A DNA stretch of 64,000 nucleotides from Alphaproteobacteria bacterium (GTDB lineage: Bacteria; Pseudomonadota; Alphaproteobacteria; JANQMY01), in assembly GCA_028289425.1 (NCBI GenBank), contig JANQPL010000010.1:1-64000 (forward strand), written 5' to 3'. The position numbers and the translations under genes are program-made. The notes below the pieces were generated by a model, which saw only the letters and a program-made list of their open reading frames with translations, was not told the DNA's origin and searched no databases. Every line of letters begins with the position of its first letter. The stretch's first letter is position 1. Below, one piece after another: positions 36,919-46,656 of this stretch.

Positions 36919-38649
36919 ATGCACGATCTCATCATCAAGAACGGCACCGTGGTGGACGGATCCGGCAACCCCGCCAAAAAAGCGGATGTGGCGATCAAGG
37001 ACGGCCGCATTGCCGCCGTGGGCGACAATCTTGGCGAGGCCAAAAAAGAGATCGACGCAAAGGGCTTGATGGTCGCCCCCGGCTGGGTCGACATTCACAC
37101 CCATTATGATGGTCAGGTGACATGGGATCCCTATCTCACTCCCTCCTCTTGGCACGGAGCAACCACGGTGGTCATGGGCAATTGCGGTGTGGGGTTTGCA
37201 CCTGCTGCGCCCGACCGGCACGACTGGCTGATCGGTCTGATGGAAGGCGTGGAAGATATACCGGGCACGGCGCTGGCCGAAGGCATCCAATGGGAATGGG
37301 AATCCTTTAGCGAATATATGGACGCGCTTGACCGCAAACCCTTGGCCATTGATGTGGCAGCCCAAGTGCCTCATGGCGCCGTGCGCGCCTATGTGATGGG
37401 CGACCGGGGCGCGAAGAACGAAAAGGCGACGCCGGAAGACATTGAAAAGATGGCCGATGTGGTGCGCGACGGCATGGCCGCCGGCGCCCTTGGCTTCTCG
37501 ACCTCGCGCACGGTGTTGCACCGCGCCGTGGACGGCGAAGTGGTGCCGGGAACCACTGCCGACAACGACGAAATGCTGGGCATTGCCCGCGTGCTGGGCG
37601 AGTTCCCCCACGGGGTTTTCGAGATGGCGTCGGACCTCAACCCGGAAGAAAAAGAATTCGACATCATGGCGCAGATGAGCCGCGAAAGCGGCATGCCTGT
37701 GAGCTTTGCCTGTCTGCAAAGCCCTCTGGACCCGGACAATTGGCGCCGCTATCTGGACACGATGGACAAAGCCAATGCGGACGGCGCACAAGTCACGGCG
37801 CAGATAGCGGTGCGCGGCAACGGGCTTTTGCTGAGCTTGGACGGCTCCATCCACCCCTTCAGCCGGCACCCGACCTACCAAACTTTTGCGCACCTACCGT
37901 TCGAGCAACGGCTTGAAAAAATGCGCGACCCGGAGATCCGCGCCAAACTGTTGAGCGAACAACCGCAATCTGACAGCACCATTGCACTGCAAGTCCTCGA
38001 CAGCTTCGGCCACATGTTCCCGCTGGGCGACGAGCCGAATTACGAGCCAAGCTCAGATGACAGCTTGGAAGCGATTGCCAAGCGCAAGGGTGTCACACCG
38101 CAAGAACTTGCCTATGACATTTTGCTGGAAGATGACGGCCGCGGCTTTATTTACCTGCCGCTGCTCAATTACGCGCAATTCAATCTGGATCATGTGTACG
38201 AGATGATGAAACATCCGTACACCCGCCTCTCTCTGTCCGATGGCGGTGCCCATTGCGGTGTGATCTGCGATGCCAGCTACACAACCTTCATGCTCACCCA
38301 CTGGGCACGGGACCGGAAACGCGGCCCCACCATCAGTGTCGAGCGGGCGGTGCAAATGCAAACCCGCGAAACGGCGGAAGCTTATGGCTTGCATGACCGC
38401 GGCTTGATCGCGCCCGGCATGAAGGCGGACATCAACGTCATCGACTTTGACAATCTCAAAATCAAACGCCCACGGATGGTCTATGATTTGCCGGCAAACG
38501 GCCGCCGCCTGGTGCAGGAGGCCGAAGGCTATGTGGCCACCATCGTCAATGGCGAGGTGATCTACGAGAACGGCACGGCCACCGGCGCCCTACCCGGCAA
38601 GCTCATCCGCGGCGCCCAGTCCGCGCCTCAAGCGCTGGCGGCGGAGTAG
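36919..38649 (+). CDS. N-acyl-D-amino-acid deacylase-type amidohydrolase
   Basis: MHDLIIKNGTVVDGSGNPAKKADVAIKDGRIAAVG, PGWVDIHTHYDGQVTWDP, LSDGGAHCGVICDASY, GMKADINVIDFDNL. Confidence 0.94.
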   Translation: MHDLIIKNGTVVDGSGNPAKKADVAIKDGRIAAVGDNLGEAKKEIDAKGLMVAPGWVDIHTHYDGQVTWDPYLTPSSWHGATTVVMGNCGVGFAPAAPDRHDWLIGLMEGVEDIPGTALAEGIQWEWESFSEYMDALDRKPLAIDVAAQVPHGAVRAYVMGDRGAKNEKATPEDIEKMADVVRDGMAAGALGFSTSRTVLHRAVDGEVVPGTTADNDEMLGIARVLGEFPHGVFEMASDLNPEEKEFDIMAQMSRESGMPVSFACLQSPLDPDNWRRYLDTMDKANADGAQVTAQIAVRGNGLLLSLDGSIHPFSRHPTYQTFAHLPFEQRLEKMRDPEIRAKLLSEQPQSDSTIALQVLDSFGHMFPLGDEPNYEPSSDDSLEAIAKRKGVTPQELAYDILLEDDGRGFIYLPLLNYAQFNLDHVYEMMKHPYTRLSLSDGGAHCGVICDASYTTFMLTHWARDRKRGPTISVERAVQMQTRETAEAYGLHDRGLIAPGMKADINVIDFDNLKIKRPRMVYDLPANGRRLVQEAEGYVATIVNGEVIYENGTATGALPGKLIRGAQSAPQALAAE

Positions 38650-38660
38650 AGAATTGTTCA

Positions 38661-38763
38661 TCACCCTCCCCTAACCCCTCCCATCAAGGGAGGGGAACTG
38701 CGCTGCGGTTTGGTGCAACCGGATTCCTCCCCCCTTGATGGGGGGAGGTTAGGTGGGGGGTGA
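38661..38763. repeat. Large intergenic inverted repeat (CACCCTCCCCTAACCCCTCCCATCAAGGGAGGGG...)
   Basis: Left arm 38661-38697 and right arm 38724-38763 are imperfect inverse complements. Confidence 0.85.
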
Positions 38764-38782
38764 GGGAAAAAAGGAAGCGCCC

Positions 38783-39727
38783 ATGCCAAATGTCCCAACA
38801 ATCGATCTTGCAAACGTCGACCAAGCGGCGCTGGATCAAATCGACCAAGCGTGCCGGGACCATGGCTTCTTTTTGGTGGTCAATCATGGCCTGGAAGGTC
38901 ATCTGACGAATTTGCAGCGCGCGGCGGAGAAATTCTTCGCCCAGCCCATGGCGGCCAAGCGCAAGGTGATGCGATCCGCGGACAATCCCATGGGCTATTA
39001 CGACCGGGAGCTCACCAAGCAGAAGCGCGACCTTAAGGAGGTGTTCGACTTCTACGCCCCGCGCACGGAAGGAAGTTTCGGCCGCATGCCCTGGCCGGAA
39101 GATGCGCCCGAATTCCGCGATACGCTCTGCGCCTATTTCTACGCCAGCGCCGATTTGTCGAAACGCTTGCTGCGCCTTTTGTGCAAAACGCTGGGCCTGC
39201 CGGAAGATGCGTTGGACGCCGCCTTTGCCAGCGCGCCGACCAGCACGGCACGGCTCAACCATTATCCGTCCTCAGATCATTTGGAGCCGGAAGAACGCAC
39301 CAAGGTAGAACCGCTGGGCGATTTGGCCCTGGGTCATCATACGGACCCGGGCGCTATCACCCTGCTTTATCAAGACGATGTGGGCGGCCTTGAAACCCTG
39401 TCCGACGAAAAGGGCTGGATCCCCGTGCCGCCCAAACCTGGAGCCATCGTGGTCAATATCGGCGACATCGTTCAGGTTTGGTCGAACGGACAATACAAAG
39501 CAGCGGTCCATCGGGTGGTGCCGGTACCGGCGGGCAAATCGCGCTACAGCATGCCCTTTTTCTACCAGCCGGGCTCAAAAGCCGTCATCGAGCCGTTGGC
39601 GGCCATGGGCGCCCCCAACTACCGGGCGTTTACCTGGAAAGAGTTCATACAAGGACGCATCGACGACAACTACGCCAATATCGGCGAGGACGACATTCAA
39701 GTCGATCGCTATCGCATCGCAAGTTGA
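38783..39727 (+). CDS. 2OG-Fe(II) dioxygenase, isopenicillin N synthase-like
   Basis: GFFLVVNHGLEGHLTNLQRAAEKFF, LGHHTDPGAITLLYQDDVGGLE, VNIGDIVQVWSNGQYKAAVHRVV, RYSMPFFYQP. Confidence 0.95.
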   Translation: MPNVPTIDLANVDQAALDQIDQACRDHGFFLVVNHGLEGHLTNLQRAAEKFFAQPMAAKRKVMRSADNPMGYYDRELTKQKRDLKEVFDFYAPRTEGSFGRMPWPEDAPEFRDTLCAYFYASADLSKRLLRLLCKTLGLPEDALDAAFASAPTSTARLNHYPSSDHLEPEERTKVEPLGDLALGHHTDPGAITLLYQDDVGGLETLSDEKGWIPVPPKPGAIVVNIGDIVQVWSNGQYKAAVHRVVPVPAGKSRYSMPFFYQPGSKAVIEPLAAMGAPNYRAFTWKEFIQGRIDDNYANIGEDDIQVDRYRIAS

Positions 39728-39732
39728 CGGCG

Positions 39733-40281
39733 TTACGGGTGCGGGACAACGCTGCCCGTGGGCGGGTCGGTCTCGGCAATGTCACCGGCCGTTTCCACGT
39801 CGGACGGGGCGGATGTAGCCGCCGGCAGTTTCACCACGTCTTCCTGTTGAAGCCGCAAGGCCTCTTCCCGGGCAAGCGCTTCCGCCGATTGGGGCACTGC
39901 CCGATCCGGTACGATGATGTCCGTCGCCAGAAACGCGATTAGAAGCGCGCTGGCCCCAGCGAAGACATAGTCCGTAGACGACTCATTAAGATCCGGCTCG
40001 CCTAATGCGGCGTTCGTACCCGCAGGCCGAATGCCGTCCGGGGTCATTTCCAATGTCCACGCCATCACCAAGGCAACCGGCAGGCCGGCGAATAAAACGG
40101 CGGTCACGATCGAGTCGAAGGATTCGGCCAGCAGAAAATTCGTTTCAATGACGGTTGCCAGTTGCACCACAAGCCAGCCAAGGACGCCATAGATGGCGGC
40201 AACGCGAAACACATGCCGCTGGCGAAGTTCTTTGATCACCTCTTCGATCGCATCAAGCACCGAAACCCTCCACAGTCGCAT
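39733..40281 (-). CDS. Stand-alone membrane domain of the type usually fused to TPR/adenylate-cyclase proteins
   Basis: EEVIKELRQRHVFRVAAIYGVLGWLVVQLATVIETNF...GLPVALVMAWTLEMTPDGIRP; no TPR domain follows. Confidence 0.65.
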   Translation of the reverse strand: MRLWRVSVLDAIEEVIKELRQRHVFRVAAIYGVLGWLVVQLATVIETNFLLAESFDSIVTAVLFAGLPVALVMAWTLEMTPDGIRPAGTNAALGEPDLNESSTDYVFAGASALLIAFLATDIIVPDRAVPQSAEALAREEALRLQQEDVVKLPAATSAPSDVETAGDIAETDPPTGSVVPHP

Positions 40282-40679
40282 CGGTCGGTCATACGGGCTG
40301 GCTGCTCTACTGCTTACTCTTGTTACTCTTGCAGCCTTCCGACTCTCTTGGTTAACGGCGCCGCGTCGTTTCGTTTTGGCACGTCGCACACCGCTGTTCC
40401 CTGTCGAAGCAACACCCATGCCACGCAGGTGATCAGCCTACAGACTTAAGTGCCGCGGATTAGAAAGCCGATTAAATGAGAGTCAAAAGGCACAAATATG
40501 GCGAGCGCGAGGGTCGTGGGCGCAGCGACGCATTTCGCAAGATTTCGGCCACTCCCAAATTGGGACAAGATCCTGACGCGCCCGATTGAGATCTTAGGCA
40601 TTCCGACTTGGGCCCAAATTGCCGCTTCAACTCCCCGTCAAGCGCAGTAAACTGGCTCAAAACAAACGGAGGGCCGTCA

Positions 40680-41222
40680 ATGAGCCATCGATTTGGGGCG
40701 ATCACCCAAAACGGTTATGTGGTGCCGGATTTGGAGGCGGCCATAAAACACTGGACGGACGTGTTGGGTGTCGGGCCCTGGTTCGACATGGGCGTTCCGC
40801 CTTTCGAAGACATGCGCTATCGCGGCGCGCCGACCGACCCCAAAGTGCGCATCGCGCTTGCCAATAGCGGCGATTTGCAAATCGAATTGATCGAGCCCCT
40901 GGATCAGGAGCCGTCCTGCTATCGGGAGTTCCTGGACGCAACCGGCGGCAAAGGCGGTCTTCAGCACGTATCGTCCTGGCCCACCGCCGATGACTACGAC
41001 CGGCACCTTGAAGAGTTCACCGGCAAGGGCGGCCGGATCTTGTTTGAAGGGCGCGGCGGCCGCACGCGCTTCGTCTATTTCGACACGGCCCTTGATTACG
41101 GCACGGTGTTCGAGATGGCGGATCTGTCGCCCGGCACCAAGCAGATCTTCGATAGCATTCGCGAGGCGGCTAAGACGTGGGATGGCAAGACGGTCTACAT
41201 GCGGGACTTGCCCGGCACTTAA
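40680..41222 (+). CDS. VOC family protein
   Basis: ITQNGYVVPDLEAAIKHWTDVLGVGPWF...GGLQHVSSWPTADDYDRHLEEFTGKGG. Confidence 0.9.
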   Translation: MSHRFGAITQNGYVVPDLEAAIKHWTDVLGVGPWFDMGVPPFEDMRYRGAPTDPKVRIALANSGDLQIELIEPLDQEPSCYREFLDATGGKGGLQHVSSWPTADDYDRHLEEFTGKGGRILFEGRGGRTRFVYFDTALDYGTVFEMADLSPGTKQIFDSIREAAKTWDGKTVYMRDLPGT

Positions 41223-41377
41223 AATAAGTTTAGCTTATATTGATCCGGGGCCGCTCTTTGAGATGTGAATAGGACGGACCGCACGCACCTGCCTGGCGAG
41301 GCGACGCGCGAATGCCCCAATCCACCCCTCCGCAGAAATCGAGGAGGATAAAGACGGTGCCACCCACCACATTCGTC

Positions 41378-41397
41378 ATCCCAGCGAAAGCTGGGAT
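41378..41397. repeat. Dispersed hairpin ATCCCAGC-GAAA-GCTGGGAT
   Basis: Perfect 8-bp stem with GNRA loop; the flanking TCATCCCAGCGAAAGCTGGGATCC sequence is a common interspersed repeat in proteobacteria. Confidence 0.8.
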
Positions 41398-41540
41398 CCA
41401 TACCCACTGCCCTCCGAACTGAAAATCCTGGGGTTATGGGCCCCTGCTTGCGCAGGGGCGACAAAATGGGTTGATCGGCATCCGGTGGATTACCCCAGAT
41501 CTGGATGGACCCCATGCGCCCATCTTCTGAAGGCATCGCC

Positions 41541-41745
41541 AGCCCACTCCCCCGGCCCAACCACCCAATGTTGATAGGCACGTCCACCCACTCCCCCTCC
41601 CAAACCACCCACAGGGTACCCGCAAGCGTTTCCAGGCGAAGTGGACTTCCGGTTCGCCGTCCGGAAACGCGACAAAAAAACGGTGCGCGTGCCTGAAAAG
41701 GCCCGCGCACCGGGTGGCTGGGAAGGGGGAGTGGGCTGGCCAGGT
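41541..41745. repeat. Mosaic of CCCACTCCCCC..CCAACCACCC units in direct and inverted orientation
   Basis: Units at about 41543-41566, 41587-41611 and inverted at 41710-41738; related units at 42963-43030. Includes copy 2 of the GCGTTTCC/GGAAACGC palindrome at 41623-41680. Confidence 0.75.
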
Positions 41746-41903
41746 CCTTAAACACCGTATGAACCCCATGCACCCATCTCAATACAGGGCTCGTGCCCGA
41801 AACCGGCCATAGAGTTCGTTAAGAACTCACCTATATGGAAAGGCTTGAGATCGCCAAACGAAGTGGTTATTTTCCGCTCTCTCTCAAGCGAGTCTCGATC
41901 TGT

Positions 41904-41979
41904 TGGGGTGTGGCCAAGTGGTTAAGGCACCGGTTTTTGGTACCGGCATTCGAAGGTTCGAATCCTTCCACCCCAGCCA
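41904..41979 (+). tRNA. tRNA-Gln (anticodon TTG), CCA encoded
   Basis: TGGGGTGTGGCCAAGTGGTTAAGGCACCGGTTTTTGGTACCGGCATTCGAAGGTTCGAATCCTTCCACCCCAGCCA. Confidence 0.98.
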
Positions 41980-41988
41980 ATTTCCCGA

Positions 41989-42927
41989 TTATTCAGCGAC
42001 CACCACGTAACCGCGCATTTCCAGCAGGGCCAGTACCCCCTGACGGCCGCCCAAATGGCCCGCGCCCACCGCCACAAAGAAGCTGCGGCTGTCGCGCAGC
42101 ATGGCTTCGATCTTCGGGATCCAGCGGATGTTGCGCTCCACCACCAGGGTTTCGAACAGCTCCGGCGATTGTTCTTTCATGTTCTTGTTGAACAGCCGGT
42201 CCATTGCCTCGATATCGCCCGAGGCCCAGGCCCCAAACATCTCGTCCACCAGGTCGCGCCCTTCTTCCATTTGGGTGAGGGTCGACAGGAACATGTCCAC
42301 CTGCACATCGGCAGGCTGTTTGGCAAAGAAGCCAAGCTGCTCTTCAGGCGTTTCGAAATAGTCCCACCCCTTGCGCGTCAATGCCGGGTCGGTGCGCAAA
42401 GAATGTTCGACGCCGGATTCGGGGTTGAACCCCAGCGACGCATAAAGGCTTTGCGCCAGCATGACACCGCCCAGCCACGGCGGCAGATTCTGGATGCGCC
42501 CCCAGGGCAATCCGAATTGGGAGGAGATTTCTTCCGCACGCGGCTGATGAAAATCGGGGATCAGGGCGCGGATTGATTGGTTGGGATGCACCCGGGCATG
42601 TTTCTGGATCGCCGCCACGGTCCGCTGGGAATGTTCGCCGCCCACAGGCGCTTCCAGGACGATCACATCGGTGCGCGCCAGGGCCGCATCCACTTGCGCC
42701 GTGCGCCAAGAATAGTTCGCCGGCAACAAATGGATCGTCCCGAAGATCCACACGGGCCCGCCGGCCCCTTTAACTCGCCACAGCCCCGGCTGCCCCGTCG
42801 CTTTGGTGTCAAGGCGCGATCCTGCAAATGCAGTCTGGCTTTCTGCATGTGCCGGTACGTATGATGGTAGGAGAAAAAGAACGAATATGGCGGCAACGGC
42901 CGCTGGGAGACGCAAAGAACGCAACAT
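41989..42927 (-). CDS. TraB/GumN family protein
   Basis: GPVWIFGTIHLLPANYSWRTAQVDAALARTDVIVLEAPV...MLRDSRSFFVAVGAGHLGGRQGVLALLEMRGY; signal peptide at MLRSLRLPAAVAAIFVLFLLPSYVPAHA. Confidence 0.93.
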   Translation of the reverse strand: MLRSLRLPAAVAAIFVLFLLPSYVPAHAESQTAFAGSRLDTKATGQPGLWRVKGAGGPVWIFGTIHLLPANYSWRTAQVDAALARTDVIVLEAPVGGEHSQRTVAAIQKHARVHPNQSIRALIPDFHQPRAEEISSQFGLPWGRIQNLPPWLGGVMLAQSLYASLGFNPESGVEHSLRTDPALTRKGWDYFETPEEQLGFFAKQPADVQVDMFLSTLTQMEEGRDLVDEMFGAWASGDIEAMDRLFNKNMKEQSPELFETLVVERNIRWIPKIEAMLRDSRSFFVAVGAGHLGGRQGVLALLEMRGYVVVAE

Positions 42928-42959
42928 AATCGGTGACGCCGCTTTATTAGGAAGACCCG

Positions 42960-43030
42960 GCCGCCCACTCCCCCTTACCAACCGCCCGCCAGGGTACCGT
43001 TGGGGTGGTTGGGAAGGGGGAGTGGGCCGG
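42960..43030. repeat. Inverted repeat CCCACTCCCCCTTaCCAACCgCCC / GGGtGGTTGGGAAGGGGGAGTGGG
   Basis: Arms about 42963-42986 and 43003-43027; same motif as 41541-41745. Confidence 0.8.
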
Positions 43031-43162
43031 CAAGGCACACAAATCGGGGCCATCCCGATTTGTAATGACCATAGAAAAAGAGGCTTAACGCGCGATAAAG
43101 GCGGCCATGGAGCCGGCGAAGTTCAAGGAATTACGTCAATACATCACCAACAGGAGACAGAC

Positions 43163-44185
43163 ATGTCGAACAGAAAATCAAAACAAATACTCTTCGCTGA
43201 GGCGCCCGAGGGCATGCCCGATGAAAGCACTTTCGCGCTGGAGGAAGTCGATATTCCGGCCCCCAAATCGGGCGAATTCATTGTACGGAATATCTATATG
43301 TCCGTGGACCCCTATATGCGGGGGCGCATGACCACGCGCAAAAGCTATGTGCCCGGTTTCCAGCTCGGCAAGCCCTTGGAAGGCGGCGCGGTAGGACAGG
43401 TTGTCGAGTCGGAAAACGACAAGTTTCCCGAAGGCTCTTACGTGCAAAGCATGTTGGGCTGGCGCGAAATGTATCTCACCAATGGCGAGATGGTTACGCC
43501 TATCGATGCGAGTGTGGCACCTCTATCGGCGTTTCTCGGCGTGTTGGGCATGCCGGGGCTGACGGCCTATGCGGGTCTTAATCTGATTTGTCAGCCTAAA
43601 GAGGGTGAGACCCTGTTCGTGTCGGCCGCTAGCGGCGCCGTGGGCTCGGTTGTTTGCCAGCTCGCCAAGGCCAAAGGCGTCAAGGTGATCGGCTCGGCAG
43701 GGTCAGATGACAAGATCGCCTGGCTGAAAGAGGAAGCGGGCGTGGACGAAGCCTTCAACTACAAAAAGACGGACAACATCACTGAAACCTTGGGCAAGCT
43801 CGCGCCCAATGGGGTCGACATGTATTTCGACAATGTGGGATCCGACCATTTGGATGCAGCCCTTTTCCACATGAATGATTTCGGGCGTATGGCGCTGTGC
43901 GGCATGATCGATCAATACAACACGACAAAACCGCCGGGCATTCACAACATCATTATGGCGGTGCCGCGGCGCCTGCACATAAAGGGCTTTATCGTGTCCG
44001 ATCATTTCGATCAACTGGGACCTTTCATCAGTGAGGTGGGGCCCATGGTGAAAAGCGGCCAGCTCAAATATGAGGAAACCGTGCTGGACGGCGTCGAGAA
44101 CGCACCGCAAGCGTTTTTAGGGCTGTTCAGCGGCGCCAATAAGGGCAAGATGCTGGTGAAGCTTGGGCCGGACACGGCGGCGTAA
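43163..44185 (+). CDS. NADP-dependent zinc-less MDR oxidoreductase (CurA/leukotriene B4 dehydrogenase-like)
   Basis: YMSVDPYMRGRM, GMPGLTAYAGL, FVSAASGAVGSVVCQLAKAKGVKVIGSAGSDDKIAWL, GVDMYFDNVGSDHLDAAL. Confidence 0.95.
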   Translation: MSNRKSKQILFAEAPEGMPDESTFALEEVDIPAPKSGEFIVRNIYMSVDPYMRGRMTTRKSYVPGFQLGKPLEGGAVGQVVESENDKFPEGSYVQSMLGWREMYLTNGEMVTPIDASVAPLSAFLGVLGMPGLTAYAGLNLICQPKEGETLFVSAASGAVGSVVCQLAKAKGVKVIGSAGSDDKIAWLKEEAGVDEAFNYKKTDNITETLGKLAPNGVDMYFDNVGSDHLDAALFHMNDFGRMALCGMIDQYNTTKPPGIHNIIMAVPRRLHIKGFIVSDHFDQLGPFISEVGPMVKSGQLKYEETVLDGVENAPQAFLGLFSGANKGKMLVKLGPDTAA

Positions 44186-44306
44186 GGGCCTCTCGCGCAC
44201 GAAGGTGTCACAACGGGCCGATAGGCTCTAAAGGAGAAGTGATTTGTAGGCCCCCTGGCCGCCCGCCTAGACTCCTGTGACAGGATTGGTGGACCAGGGG
44301 GTGGTA

Positions 44307-46574
44307 ATGGCGTCACGGGAGAAAACGAAGATCTCCGATTTACACGACAATCGGGGCCGTTTGCGTCCCCCCACCCTGTTCCGGCTCACGCCGGTGGTGG
44401 CTGTTCTGAACATGTTTTGGGCACCGGTGCGCGAATTCTTCCGTGTGCTGCCTTTCGCCCGATTCAGTGTCGTGGTCGTTTTGGGGGCGCTGTTCGTTGT
44501 CTATGGCACGGGCCAAGGCCGCGAGCTTGAAGGAACGGCGTTTCGCCAAGGCATCATCTTCGTTGCAGCCACCTGGCTGCTCGCCTTCCAAACTTGGTTT
44601 TGGGCGCGGCTCATATTGGCCGACCGGTTTCCACGCGATGTCCACAACCAACTGCTCGACACGGTGCCGTCCTCGGCACCCGCCGCCGATCATCGCCAAC
44701 ATGGCCGGTTGCAGTTCGCGGTCAATTGGGTTCCCCGCCTGCTGGGCCTTGCGGTGTTTGGTGTGGCCATCGTCTCCACGGTCATTGTGGATCAGACCGT
44801 TGCGGAGCGCATGGAGCGAGATGCGATCTTGCTGATCGGCGTGCTGTCCCTTTCGGCGGCGTCGTTTGCCTATTGCGTCATTCGGCGGCGCCACTTTGGA
44901 CGCGGGCCTGAAGCAGACGGCAACTATGTTTCCGAAGTGCGCTCGGCGGGTTTGATCATGATCCCCCTGTCGATCGTCACCCTGGCGCTCTTCACCTACC
45001 TGGCCATTACCGATCCGGTGGGTTTCGGGTTCTATGTGGGGTCGGGTGCTGCCATCTTTCTGGCATTTTCGGTGGTGGTGCCGGTGGGGAGCTATTTGGT
45101 GTTCCTCACTTCGGAGAGCGGCTTCCCGGTGATTTGGGCACTGCTCATATTCGGCGCTGTGGGCACCTTGTTTGTCGAGCTTCACGATATTCGCGTGACG
45201 AACACGCCCCCCGAACAACGTCCAACAGTCGAACAGGCCCTTGCGGACTGGTACCAACAGGCCCCGAGCGTTCAATATGAAGGGCGGGAGGTCAAACCGC
45301 TTGTGGTGGTTGCAACGGCGGGCGGTGGCCTGCCGGCCGCGCACTGGACGGCAACAATCCTCGGCGCACTGGAAGACACGGGATTTGGCGATGATAGTTG
45401 CTTCCATCAACATCTATTCGCAGTGAGCGGGGTTTCCGGCGGTAGTTTGGGCGCATCAATCTTTAGTGCCGCTCTCGCCGAGTCAGGTGTGGGCAATACG
45501 AAGTTCCTGGAGGCGCCCTCCCGCGAAGCCCTATCGCAGGACTTTTTGGCCCCGACGATTGTTGGGCTCATGTTCTCCGATGTTCTGCGTCACTTGGTTT
45601 TTCCCATCGAATACTTTTTCGACATTGAAGATCGAGCGACCGCTCTGGAGACGGCCTGGGAATACCAATGGCGCGCGGCATTCGATAACAAAGCCAAAAC
45701 GAATGGTCTCGCTGCACCCTTCACTTCGCTCCGTACACAAATCGGGCGCGAGTGTGGCACTTGGGGAAGCGAAAGTATCTGGATGCCAGCACTCTTGCTC
45801 AATGGCGTCGTGCAGGAAACGGGGCAGCGGTTGATCATTTCCCATTTGGATTTTTCCGGCAACGACGTTCCGGACGCTATTGACTTTTTCGATCACAGCC
45901 CAACCGATCTACCGCTTAGCACGGCGGCCCATAACAGCGCGCGCTTTCCCTACTTGAGTCCGGCGGGAACACTGAAGCGAGCCAATTTGAAGGGGCACGT
46001 GATCGACGGGGGCTATTTCGAGAATTTCGGTGCGGCAACCGCTTTCGATTTGTTGCGCGCGATCGCGCGCTATGCCGATCGGGTGGCCCACAATGATGTG
46101 CCAATCCTGCCCGTGATTGTTCAAATTTCCAGCGATGCATCGCTGCAATACAAATCGCTGGAAGACCTCGACCCGATACTGCCGGATCGAACGAGCCGCT
46201 TCGAGAACGAAATTCGGGCACCTCTTATCGGAATGTTGGCAGTGCGCAACGCACGCGGGACCCTTGCCGCAAAGCGGCTTGCCCAATGGAGCGCTGCGTG
46301 TGACCGCAATGCACGGCGGGGGCTGGCCTGCGGCGCGTCCACCAGCCTGGCAGGCGCTAAGTTCTATCAGTTTCAGTTGACTCGAGACGCCTCTGGCAGA
46401 AGTCCGGGGCTTGGCTGGCAGTTATCTCGCCGTTCGATCGCCGACATTTGTCAACAGATGCGAACGGTGCCGATCGACAGCGGTCGTTTTCAAGACAATC
46501 TTGCCAACTTCCGCGCCATAACCCAGCTGCTGACCGGCACACCGCAGACCCCGCTGGCCGATTGCCCGCCCTAA
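44307..46574 (+). CDS. Multi-TM protein fused to patatin-like phospholipase domain
   Basis: About seven N-terminal hydrophobic segments, then VVATAGGGLPAAHWTATIL, FAVSGVSGGSLGA (GxSxG) and VIDGGYFENFGAATAFDLL (DGG). Confidence 0.75.
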   Translation: MASREKTKISDLHDNRGRLRPPTLFRLTPVVAVLNMFWAPVREFFRVLPFARFSVVVVLGALFVVYGTGQGRELEGTAFRQGIIFVAATWLLAFQTWFWARLILADRFPRDVHNQLLDTVPSSAPAADHRQHGRLQFAVNWVPRLLGLAVFGVAIVSTVIVDQTVAERMERDAILLIGVLSLSAASFAYCVIRRRHFGRGPEADGNYVSEVRSAGLIMIPLSIVTLALFTYLAITDPVGFGFYVGSGAAIFLAFSVVVPVGSYLVFLTSESGFPVIWALLIFGAVGTLFVELHDIRVTNTPPEQRPTVEQALADWYQQAPSVQYEGREVKPLVVVATAGGGLPAAHWTATILGALEDTGFGDDSCFHQHLFAVSGVSGGSLGASIFSAALAESGVGNTKFLEAPSREALSQDFLAPTIVGLMFSDVLRHLVFPIEYFFDIEDRATALETAWEYQWRAAFDNKAKTNGLAAPFTSLRTQIGRECGTWGSESIWMPALLLNGVVQETGQRLIISHLDFSGNDVPDAIDFFDHSPTDLPLSTAAHNSARFPYLSPAGTLKRANLKGHVIDGGYFENFGAATAFDLLRAIARYADRVAHNDVPILPVIVQISSDASLQYKSLEDLDPILPDRTSRFENEIRAPLIGMLAVRNARGTLAAKRLAQWSAACDRNARRGLACGASTSLAGAKFYQFQLTRDASGRSPGLGWQLSRRSIADICQQMRTVPIDSGRFQDNLANFRAITQLLTGTPQTPLADCPP

Positions 46575-46656
46575 TGAAACAAAAAAGGTTCACATTCTAG
46601 GGCACGCGCCCGTGATACCTTGCCCTGCCAATTGCAGTGTTGAGGGTCAGACCTAA

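Noticed and set aside
41219-41782. 187-aa minus-strand ORF (VISPLRKQGPITPGF..., DPSFRWDDE)
   Set aside because: Translation of interspersed repeats (LRKQGPIT / SFRWDDE strings are typical of repeat-derived spurious ORFs).
44340-45413. 357-aa minus-strand ORF
   Set aside because: Antisense shadow of the TM-patatin gene.
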